A stretch of 7,495 nucleotides of DNA from an uncultured Eubacteriales bacterium (lineage in GTDB: Bacteria; Bacillota; Clostridia; Lachnospirales; Bianqueaceae), in the NCBI GenBank assembly GCA_902782895.1, contig CACZPA010000024.1, positions 1 to 7,495 on the forward strand, written 5' to 3'. The position numbers were made by a program, and so were the translations under genes. The notes under the pieces were generated by a model that saw nothing but the letters and a program-made list of their open reading frames with translations, was not told where the DNA came from and made no database searches. This document shows, piece after piece, positions 1-4,640 of the stretch. How positions within the stretch are numbered: the first letter of the stretch is position 1; every line of letters starts with the position of its first letter.

Positions 1-152
1 ACTTCGGCAAGCTGTATTATGTTTTTTGCAGATGGGTCTGATATGCCGCTTTCCCAGTTTTTAATTGTTTTGACGCTCAGATTCAGTGATTTAGCCAATT
101 GAGCTTGAGATAAGCCACGAGAAACTCGTAATTCAGCGATGCGTTTAATCAA
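1..152 (-). CDS. XRE-family helix-turn-helix transcriptional regulator, N-terminal part (cut by left edge)
   Basis: Reading the minus strand from a TTG start at 152-150 gives 50 codons that run off the window with no stop. The peptide begins MIKRIAELRVSRGLSQAQLA and continues with a recognition-helix segment around residues 26-34 (LSVKTIKNW), then ESGISDPS. This is the classical HTH_3/XRE layout: helix, 'LSQ.QLA' helix, 'S...I..WE.G...P' recognition helix and turn. The start is set by a GGGAGGT Shine-Dalgarno (reverse complement of 160-166) about 8 bases upstream. A GTG three codons earlier is in frame but overlaps that site, so it is less likely. Proteins of this kind are DNA-binding repressors or phage- and plasmid-type regulators, and the C-terminal domain that would say which is outside the window. 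The segment is AT-richer than mnmA beside it. Its target is unknown. Confidence 0.85.
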   Translation of the reverse strand, partial: MIKRIAELRVSRGLSQAQLAKSLNLSVKTIKNWESGISDPSAKNIIQLAE

Positions 153-246
153 GATTAACACCTCCCATGATAATAATATTCGAAACAAGAAGGATAGTCG
201 TTACCTAAAAGCGGGAGAAGGTTTCCATAATTGAAGCGGCCGGTCT

Positions 247-358
247 GTCAGTGCAATTCTGTCAGCAGATTCCTGTCAACGTAATAATGTCTGTGCAATT
301 CTGACAGCATGTGTCCGTCAGTACAATTCTATCTGCAAAATTCTGTCAGCAAACAGCA
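247..358. repeat. Degenerate 14-bp tandem array, 8 units
   Basis: Cutting the sequence every 14 bases from 247 gives eight successive units with consensus GTCAGCANAATTCT. Unit starts are 247, 261, 275, 289, 303, 317, 331 and 345. Column 3 is C in all eight units, columns 1, 2 and 5 agree in seven, and the AATTCT end is best kept in units 1, 4, 6 and 7. The last unit is the most decayed. The array lies between mnmA and the XRE gene, with no plausible reading frame kept through it. Confidence 0.75.
260..306. repeat. TGTCAG-N35-CTGACA inverted-repeat element A
   Basis: TGTCAG at 260-265 and CTGACA at 301-306 are separated by exactly 35 bases. With flanking bases the arms reach 7 bp (CTGTCAG/CTGACAG). 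The interior holds CAG-ATTC-CTG and the 10-mer ATAATGTCTG (284-293), which also occurs in element C on the opposite strand. The element lies inside the 14-bp tandem array, so its spacing (3 x 14 minus 1) may partly be a by-product of that array. It is the weakest independent member of the set. Confidence 0.5.
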
Positions 359-390
359 GGAAGACCAGCTTTTTGTATGGTTTGCTGACA
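344..390. repeat. Inverted-repeat element B, perfect 11-bp arms
   Basis: TGTCAGCAAAC (344-354) is the exact reverse complement of GTTTGCTGACA (380-390), and the whole element is 47 bp. A nested hairpin sits inside at 355-370: AGC-A-GG, loop AAGA, CC-A-GCT, followed by TTTTT on the plus strand. The element lies 58 bp beyond the mnmA stop, so the mnmA transcript would read through it as a stem-loop. It could help end or protect that mRNA, though the minus strand has no good U-run after it. Confidence 0.75.
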
Positions 391-397
391 TTTGGGT

Positions 398-453
398 GCA
401 GGCATATAGATGCCGGCACTTAGACGTCGGCATTTAGACGCCGGCACTTAGAT
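398..453. repeat. Second 14-bp tandem array overlapping the mnmA stop codon
   Basis: Three near-identical units, GCCGGCACTTAGAC (412-425), GTCGGCATTTAGAC (426-439) and GCCGGCACTTAGAT (440-453), are preceded by a more diverged one, GCAGGCATATAGAT (398-411). The mnmA stop codon (448-450, TAA on the minus strand) lies inside the last unit, so the array looks like repeated copying of the gene's own 3' end. The GCCGGC cores are self-complementary, and ATGCCG (410-415) can pair with CGGCAT (428-433) in a transcript. Confidence 0.8.
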
Positions 454-1482
454 CACGCCGCCGCCCATGACGAAGCCGTCCTGATACAGGACGACTGACT
501 GGCCTGGGGTTACGACCCGCACCGGCGAAGCAAAAGTCACAAGTGCCTCGTCTTCGCCAGTCCTTTCGACGCGGCAATCAACACCACGATGATTATAATT
601 GACCTTGGCCCGCCAGATTTCGCCGGGGACAGATGTCAGACTGTCTGAGCCCATGAAGGCGAGGTCGTGGATTCTGACAGAAGCCGCGACCAGATCTTCA
701 GGCTCGGCGATGACGACTTCATTGGTTTCGGGACGGATTTCCTTCACGAAAACACGATGGCCCATCGCGAGCTGGAGGCCTTTTCGCTGGCCGACCGTAT
801 AGTGGATGATGCCTTTGTGGCGTCCAAGAACTGTCCCGTCCGGCGCGACGAAATTGCCGGGTTCCGGCGCGTAACCGGTCTGACGCTCAATGTAGCCGGC
901 GTAATCTGTCCCTGGAACAAAGCAGATTTCCTGACTGTCCGGCTTAGAAGCCACAGGGAGACCGGCTTTTTTGGCGATTTCACGGATCTGCGGCTTGGGG
1001 TATGCCCCGACGGGGAAAAGTGTCCCTGCAAGCTGCTCCTGCGTCAGGCGGTAGAGCACGTAGGACTGGTCTTTTTCCGCCGTCGCAGAGTTGCGGATGG
1101 CGAGGCGGCCGTTCGGCATCGTGCCAATCTGCGCGTAATGGCCCGTCGCGACGAACTGCGCGCCAAGCTTGGCGGCCGTCTGCCGGAGGACTTCCCATTT
1201 GACATAGCGATTGCACTCGATGCAGGGATTCGGCGTCCGGCCGTTTTTGTAGTCGTCGATGAAACGGTTGACGACTTTTTCGCGGAAAACATCCTTGAAA
1301 TCAACGACATAATGCGGGATGCCCAGGAGATCGGCGATCGCGCGCGCTTCCTCGGCGTCGTCAAGCTCGCCCTCCCAGCAGTCCATCGTGACGCCGATCA
1401 CGCTATAACCCTGCTGCTGCAACAATAACGCGGCTACCGAAGAATCGACACCGCCTGACATGCCGATAACTACTTTGTCCAT
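448..1482 (-). CDS. mnmA: tRNA-specific 2-thiouridylase MnmA (TrmU)
   Basis: MnmA makes the 2-thio group of U34 in the wobble position of tRNA-Lys, -Glu and -Gln. It adenylates the base with ATP and transfers a persulfide sulfur supplied by a cysteine desulfurase. It acts in the cytoplasm. The 344-residue protein shows the full family pattern: PP-loop SGGVDSS at residues 9-15, the catalytic NPCIEC with Cys87, ATGHY at 112-116, the second catalytic cysteine Cys187 in SQEICF, the GQRKGL motif at 231-236, and the C-terminal beta-barrel ending in VTPGQSVV and MGGG. Length is near the usual 350-370. The ATG is preceded by a purine-rich GGAGGGAGG site. No cysteine desulfurase gene lies beside it in the window. 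A promoter is visible at 1539-1568 on the same strand. I see no truncation or missing key residue. Confidence 0.97.
   Translation of the reverse strand: MDKVVIGMSGGVDSSVAALLLQQQGYSVIGVTMDCWEGELDDAEEARAIADLLGIPHYVVDFKDVFREKVVNRFIDDYKNGRTPNPCIECNRYVKWEVLRQTAAKLGAQFVATGHYAQIGTMPNGRLAIRNSATAEKDQSYVLYRLTQEQLAGTLFPVGAYPKPQIREIAKKAGLPVASKPDSQEICFVPGTDYAGYIERQTGYAPEPGNFVAPDGTVLGRHKGIIHYTVGQRKGLQLAMGHRVFVKEIRPETNEVVIAEPEDLVAASVRIHDLAFMGSDSLTSVPGEIWRAKVNYNHRGVDCRVERTGEDEALVTFASPVRVVTPGQSVVLYQDGFVMGGGVI
634..679. repeat. 46-bp TGTCAG...CTGACA pair inside mnmA
   Basis: TGTCAG at 634-639 and CTGACA at 674-679 are 40 bp apart start to start, one base shorter than the intergenic elements. The arms extend to TGTCAGA/TCTGACA. 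It falls in the variable linker before the C-terminal barrel of MnmA (around residues 268-283), and the reading frame passes through without disruption. It may be a true member of the family or a chance pair in coding DNA. Confidence 0.35.
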
Positions 1483-1512
1483 CGAAAGCCTCCCTCCTTC
1501 CTTTTCTGTTTC

Positions 1513-1560
1513 TGTCAGAGAATGTCAAGATTGCAGACATTATAGCACAGTTTGCTGACA
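1513..1560. repeat. Inverted-repeat element C (48 bp) at the mnmA promoter
   Basis: TGTCAG at 1513-1518 pairs with CTGACA at 1555-1560, with 42 bp start to start. Flanking bases extend the arms to 8 bp (TCTGTCAG/CTGACAGA). A nested arm pair ATGTC...GACAT lies inside (minus-strand reading). The right end, GTTTGCTGACA (1550-1560), is identical over 11 bases to the right end of element B, so mnmA is flanked by two related ends. Confidence 0.65.
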
Positions 1561-1568
1561 GACAACAA
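1539..1568 (-). promoter_or_regulatory. Extended -10 promoter for mnmA, embedded in element C
   Basis: On the minus strand TATAAT (reverse complement of 1539-1544) is preceded by TGC, making a TGnTATAAT extended -10 box. The best -35 is the weak TTGTTG (1563-1568), 18 bases upstream. Transcription would start near 1532 and give a leader of about 50 nt before the mnmA ATG. The promoter core lies inside inverted-repeat element C. Confidence 0.65.
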
Positions 1569-1656
1569 TGAAAAAACCACAAAAGTTTTCAATTTCACCA
1601 GCCAATTTACAACGACGTACGATAATAAGGGTAAAAGGAATTCTGGAGGGATAATA

Positions 1657-2400
1657 ATGGAATTGTTTGATATTATTTCTACGCCGTATCTGGCCATCCC
1701 GGAACTGGCTTTGCCCAAGCCGGAGGTCGTCATTGAGTCGCTGGAGGTCGAAGATTTGGTCACAATGCATGCGAAACTGTTGTATGAACTGCAGTATTTG
1801 CCGCGAGGAACGCTTGCGGTGCGGCGTCGCGGCCAACGGGTTTATTACAGTCAGCAGACGACAGTAAACCATGTGCGGCAGGACAGATATCTTTCATTGC
1901 GGCAAGACGCGATTGTGATCGAGATATTAAAGAAGAAAAAGTTGATTCGCTCGACATTGACGAGAATCCGCAAGGCTTCGCGGCATCTGCGAGGCTACAG
2001 GCGGCGTCTGGCCGCCAAACTGGCCATTATTGACCGCCGGCACGCGGATAATTATATATATTATACGAATAAAATCTATGTCTGCTCAACAGCTGAGGCC
2101 GCGATCGTCGAGATGCTGCACAAGCATCATGTGAAGTTTGAATATGCACCGCCGACGTATATCGGCGGATGGATTATGCATCCGGATTTTAAGTATATGG
2201 TCGACGGACGGCCTGTTTATCATGAACATCTTGGAATGCTGGACAATCCTGGTTATACAGAGGATTGGCATAGAAAGTACATGCGCTATCATTATGATGG
2301 GCTGGTCGACGGAGTGGATCTGCTGATCAGCGTTGCACATGACAAGCGGATCGATCTTGTGGAAATTGAACAAATGCTGCATGCAAGAGGTGTTTTCTGA
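1657..2400 (+). CDS. Orphan protein with a PD-(D/E)XK-nuclease-like C-terminal domain
   Basis: The 247-residue protein has no name I recognise. Its second half (about 143-230) matches the PD-(D/E)XK endonuclease fold as seen in Firmicute hypothetical and helicase-associated proteins. It has a helix with Glu147 (STAEAAIVEML), a strand FEYAPP at 161-166, HPDF with Asp177, then VYHEHLG with Glu190 and His191, and a later K207...Y211 and LLISVAHD. In this subgroup the last catalytic position is commonly the H of 'EHLGM' rather than a Lys. The first half is helical and very basic (RRRGQRVYY, KKKK, a run of Arg/Lys around 91-121), which would suit nucleic-acid binding. I chose ATG 1657 because GGAGGG (1645-1650) stands 6 bases before it. 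An in-frame TTG at 1552 would add 35 residues but lacks such a site. No signal peptide or membrane segment is seen. The substrate is unknown, and no partner gene (methylase or helicase) is adjacent. Confidence 0.8.
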   Translation: MELFDIISTPYLAIPELALPKPEVVIESLEVEDLVTMHAKLLYELQYLPRGTLAVRRRGQRVYYSQQTTVNHVRQDRYLSLRQDAIVIEILKKKKLIRSTLTRIRKASRHLRGYRRRLAAKLAIIDRRHADNYIYYTNKIYVCSTAEAAIVEMLHKHHVKFEYAPPTYIGGWIMHPDFKYMVDGRPVYHEHLGMLDNPGYTEDWHRKYMRYHYDGLVDGVDLLISVAHDKRIDLVEIEQMLHARGVF

Positions 2401-2460
2401 TGGCAGCTTCTGATCGCGAACTCCGAATGCTTTTTTGGGTTGCAATTTTATAATGTGAAT

Positions 2461-2488
2461 CCTGCTTTTTCCGGGCAGGGGTATTTTT
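2461..2488 (+). terminator. Possible weak terminator after the nuclease-like gene
   Basis: CCTGC (2461-2465) pairs with GCAGG (2475-2479) around a 9-base loop, followed by GGTATTTTT. The stem is only 5 bp and the U-run is not directly adjacent. At best it is a leaky stop for the gene ending at 2400. Confidence 0.35.
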
Positions 2489-2546
2489 AGTAGGAAAAAA
2501 CAACAGAACTTGAATGTTATTTGCATGAAGGAGAGGTCGTGATTGC

Positions 2547-2569
2547 AGAAGGAGGTTCCTTCTTTTTTT
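2547..2569 (+). terminator. Rho-independent terminator
   Basis: AGAAGGA (2547-2553), a 3-base loop GGT, and TCCTTCT (2557-2563) form a 7-bp stem running straight into a tract of T up to 2569. It faces plus-strand transcription and is the likely end of the transcript of the gene ending at 2400. On the minus strand there is no T-tract, so it is one-directional. Confidence 0.75.
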
Positions 2570-2577
2570 ATGCTTCA

Positions 2578-2613
2578 TTTGATCTCCAGTTTATTCTCCA
2601 GGTTAATCTCCAG
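2578..2613. repeat. Three 12-bp tandem units ending in CTCCAG
   Basis: TTTGATCTCCAG, TTTATTCTCCAG and GTTAATCTCCAG follow one another with an exact 12-base period, directly after the terminator's T-tract. No gene lies here. Confidence 0.7.
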
Positions 2614-2615
2614 TA

Positions 2616-2662
2616 TGTCAGAATTCTGAGGAGTTTATAGTAATCTGAAATGATTTCTGACA
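2616..2662. repeat. Inverted-repeat element D
   Basis: TGTCAGAA (2616-2623) is the reverse complement of TTCTGACA (2655-2662), and pairing resumes after one mismatch. The element is 47 bp, with 41 bp start to start. It includes the perfect 12-bp palindrome TCAGAATTCTGA (2618-2629). Confidence 0.65.
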
Positions 2663-2671
2663 CGCTGGAAG

Positions 2672-2740
2672 ACTAGCACTAGTAGAATCGAACATGAATA
2701 GGATTCAGGAATAATCTGAATTCTCCTGGCTAGGTTTTTT
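2672..2740 (+). other. Segment with competing hairpins followed by a T6 run
   Basis: GGATTCAG (2701-2708) can pair with CTGAATT (2716-2722) apart from one wobble. GAATC (2685-2689) can instead pair with GATTC (2702-2706). CTAGC (2673-2677) can close the region against GCTAG (2729-2733), straight before TTTTTT (2735-2740). It may be an imperfect terminator, but the strong stem is about 12 bases short of the T-run. No known riboswitch is recognised. Confidence 0.3.
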
Positions 2741-2742
2741 CA

Positions 2743-2789
2743 TGTCAGAGACTGTAGTCTTTTCACAAGGACTCAAGAAAATGCTGACA
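2743..2789. repeat. Inverted-repeat element E
   Basis: TGTCAG (2743-2748) and CTGACA (2784-2789) are 41 bp apart start to start. Nested inside is AGACT-GT-AGTCT (2749-2760). Read on the minus strand the ends are TGTCAGCA and CAGTCTCTGACA, as in element F. Confidence 0.6.
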
Positions 2790-2815
2790 CGATAGGCTGT
2801 AGATTACATTGAGAG

Positions 2816-2862
2816 TGTCAGAGGACTGAATGGCTTCAGCGAAAAGAGGCGGATTGCTGACA
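2816..2862. repeat. Inverted-repeat element F
   Basis: TGTCAG (2816-2821) and CTGACA (2857-2862) are 41 bp apart start to start, and the arms extend to GTGTCAG/CTGACAC. A nested hairpin CTGAA-TGGC-TTCAG sits at 2826-2839. Its left end TGTCAGAGGACTG resembles the left end of element E with one base inserted. Confidence 0.6.
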
Positions 2863-2870
2863 CAAAAGTT

Positions 2871-2914
2871 GAAGGACAATGTAGAAATATGAAGGACGAA
2901 AGAAAAAGAAGGAC
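2871..2914 (+). promoter_or_regulatory. Three GAAGGAC direct repeats upstream of the phosphotransferase promoter
   Basis: GAAGGAC occurs at 2871-2877, 2891-2897 and 2908-2914, and the last two extend to GAAGGACGA. Spacing is 20 and 17 bp. The last copy ends 13 bases before the -35 box, where an activator would be expected to bind. Function is inferred from position only. Confidence 0.35.
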
Positions 2915-2927
2915 GAGAATCCGGTGA

Positions 2928-2956
2928 TTGACAATGGATTGAACTGCGGCTACAAT
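2928..2956 (+). promoter_or_regulatory. Sigma-A promoter of the phosphotransferase gene
   Basis: A consensus -35 TTGACA (2928-2933), a 17-base spacer and -10 TACAAT (2951-2956) predict a start near 2963 and a leader of about 29 nt. It matches consensus at 11 of 12 positions and is the strongest promoter in the window. Confidence 0.85.
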
Positions 2957-2991
2957 AATGTATCATCAATTGTTTCAACGAGGAAGAGAAA

Positions 2992-3777
2992 ATGAAATTG
3001 CCTGACAGAATCAATAGAATTGTTGCCGGAAAGCCGTATACGGAAAACCTTACGGGGATGTCCGGGTCGCGTGTGCTGATGTACGACGAATTTGTACTGA
3101 AAATTGAAAAATGGCGGCCGGAAAATGCCGAAACCATCGACGTAATGCGATGGCTTGAGGGACGGATTCCCGTGCCGACAATCCTTGCGTACGAGGTGAC
3201 AGGCGGGGACAGTTATATCTTGATGAGCCGTATTCAGGGTAAGATGGCCTGCGACGACTATTATCTCACGCGTCCGGAAGAGCTGGTGACACTTCTTGCA
3301 GAGGCACTGCAGATGCTTTGGACCGTTGATGTTGCCGGATGCCCACGGGAGCGCACGATCGATAAGGAACTGGCGGAGGCCAGATATCGCGTGGAGAACA
3401 GCCTTGTGGACCTCGATAACGTCGAGCCGGAAACCTTCGGGCCGGGCGGATTCCGCGATCCGGAAGAGCTGCTTGCGTGGCTTTATGAAAACAAGCCGTC
3501 CTATGAGCCGGTGCTTTCACACGGAGATTTTTGCCTGCCGAATATTTACCTGGACAACGGAAAAATCAGCGGCTTTATTGACCTCGGAGATGCCGGAATC
3601 GGCGACAAATGGCGGGATATCGCGCTTTGTTACCGCAGCCTGAAGCATAATGCGGAAGGCACTTATGGCGGCAAGGTCTATCCGGATACAGATCCGATGC
3701 AGCTGTTTAAAAAACTGCAGATAGAACCTGACTGGGATAAAATCAGGTTCTACCTGCTGATGGATGAATTATTCTGA
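2992..3777 (+). CDS. APH(3')-family aminoglycoside phosphotransferase homologue
   Basis: APH(3') enzymes transfer phosphate from ATP to the 3'-hydroxyl of kanamycin- and neomycin-type aminoglycosides in the cytoplasm. The 261 residues align end to end, by eye, with APH(3')-IIIa (264 residues). Shared features are a nucleotide-binding Lys37 (FVLKIE), the WLEG.IPVP segment at 54-62, the Brenner motif HGDFCLPN at 177-184 with catalytic Asp179 and metal-binding Asn184, GFIDLGDAGIGDKWRDIA at 194-211 with Asp197 (the DFG-like Asp) and Asp209, and the C-terminal MDELF that closes the aminoglycoside site. The helix-C Glu seems shifted by one residue (Glu47) relative to Glu60 of APH(3')-IIIa, by hand alignment. 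The start has GAGGA 7 bases upstream. It is transcribed alone from its own promoter. It is clearly diverged from the clinical enzymes, so the true substrate could be another aminoglycoside or a small alcohol, and resistance is inferred. Confidence 0.88.
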   Translation: MKLPDRINRIVAGKPYTENLTGMSGSRVLMYDEFVLKIEKWRPENAETIDVMRWLEGRIPVPTILAYEVTGGDSYILMSRIQGKMACDDYYLTRPEELVTLLAEALQMLWTVDVAGCPRERTIDKELAEARYRVENSLVDLDNVEPETFGPGGFRDPEELLAWLYENKPSYEPVLSHGDFCLPNIYLDNGKISGFIDLGDAGIGDKWRDIALCYRSLKHNAEGTYGGKVYPDTDPMQLFKKLQIEPDWDKIRFYLLMDELF

Positions 3778-3780
3778 GAG

Positions 3781-3799
3781 CTGGCAGCTTAACAGCCAG
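3781..3799. other. Small hairpin between convergent genes
   Basis: CTGGC (3781-3785) and GCCAG (3795-3799) flank a 9-base loop in the 11-base gap between two convergent genes, and the hairpin overlaps the stop codon of the minus-strand gene. No T-run follows on either strand, so a terminator role is uncertain. Confidence 0.25.
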
Positions 3800-4640
3800 T
3801 GCAGCCGGCCTCGCGCAGCATATTGCGGAACATATAGCGCATGACAAGATTTTGTTCGACGGGGCGCAGACCACGGCGGGTCATGGCTTCGTCGCACCAG
3901 AATTCACTCGCGATGTCGCCCTGCCAGCCAGTCCGGACGATTTCACGGGCAAGGATCCGATAATCGATCTCGCCCTCTTCGTAAGCGCATTTGCCGACAT
4001 CGCGCCTGGCCTGACGGATATGCAGATGCCCGGAATAGGGCAGCAGTTTGACGACGTGTTCCGCGCCGATCCCGTTGATCTGGTAATGCAGCAGGTCGAG
4101 CGTATACCCGAGATGCGGTGCAAGCTGCATGAAAGCCTCCGCCTGGTCGGGATCCTGCAGGATCGACGTGCGGGTCGGCTCGACATGGAGCTTCAGCCCG
4201 TAATCCGCCGCCTGCAGGGACAGTTTTTCGAGGACTGCGCCGGCGCGTTCAAAGCTTGCCTCAAAAGCCTCGTCCGGCTGCGCGTTTCCGACAGATGTCA
4301 TGATGCTCGCAAGCCCGGCGCTGCGCGCGAACCGGAAAACCTGATCAAATTCGCGGTACAGCGCGTCGCAGTCCACAGCCTCCGGCATGGTCGGCACGAT
4401 CGCCCGCCCATCCACGGAAAGTGTCCCCGCGAAAAGCTCGCTCAAGCCCAGACCGGTTTCGTCCGCAAGCGCGCGGATCCGCGCGCCAAACCCCTCCGGA
4501 TCCCGGGAAATCTCTTCAAACGGCGCCGCGCCGCGCACGGAGACATCGACCGCGTCATATTCCAGCATCTTAATGAAGCGAAAAGCCTCCGCGGCCGGCA
4601 TCGGCCCGAAATTATCGTTATGGCAGCTCCAGCGGATCAT
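3789..4640 (-). CDS. Sugar phosphate isomerase/epimerase (AP-endonuclease-2-type TIM barrel)
   Basis: The 283-residue protein has the xylose-isomerase-like TIM-barrel pattern of the IolE, hydroxypyruvate isomerase and tagatose epimerase superfamily. These are metal-dependent cytoplasmic enzymes that isomerise, epimerise or dehydrate sugars and inososes. The metal ligands can be read in order: Glu154 in HVEPTR, Asp182 and His185 in LDLLHY, His205/His207 in GHLHIRQ, and Glu246 in ASEFW. Early strands show His7 (CHNDN) and VDVS at 31-34. Its ATG overlaps the stop codon of the upstream oxidoreductase by four bases (ATGA, 4637-4640), so the two are translationally coupled and very likely act on the same substrate. 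No separate promoter is seen. The exact substrate cannot be read from sequence. The C-terminus GCTGC is unusual but within the frame. Confidence 0.9.
   Translation of the reverse strand: MIRWSCHNDNFGPMPAAEAFRFIKMLEYDAVDVSVRGAAPFEEISRDPEGFGARIRALADETGLGLSELFAGTLSVDGRAIVPTMPEAVDCDALYREFDQVFRFARSAGLASIMTSVGNAQPDEAFEASFERAGAVLEKLSLQAADYGLKLHVEPTRTSILQDPDQAEAFMQLAPHLGYTLDLLHYQINGIGAEHVVKLLPYSGHLHIRQARRDVGKCAYEEGEIDYRILAREIVRTGWQGDIASEFWCDEAMTRRGLRPVEQNLVMRYMFRNMLREAGCTGC

Noticed and set aside
247..390. CRISPR array
   Set aside because: The conserved parts are 6-14 bases, far shorter than CRISPR repeats. Units are degenerate and partly inverted, and no cas gene is present.
667..1428. Plus-strand open frame opposite mnmA
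   Set aside because: It is antisense to a complete, motif-rich MnmA and has no ribosome binding site or recognisable domain.
344..1560. Composite transposon carrying mnmA between elements B and C
   Set aside because: There is no transposase, no target-site duplication that I can see, and mnmA is a housekeeping gene. The shared 11-base ends are better explained by the dispersed repeat family.
1552..1656. Longer form of the nuclease-like protein from TTG 1552
   Set aside because: It would start inside inverted-repeat element C, has no Shine-Dalgarno, and the added 35 residues look like translated spacer. ATG 1657 has GGAGGG at the right distance.
2489..2569. T-box or other riboswitch before the terminator
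   Set aside because: There is no downstream gene for over 400 bases, and I find no convincing T-box or specifier-loop sequence. A plain intrinsic terminator explains it.
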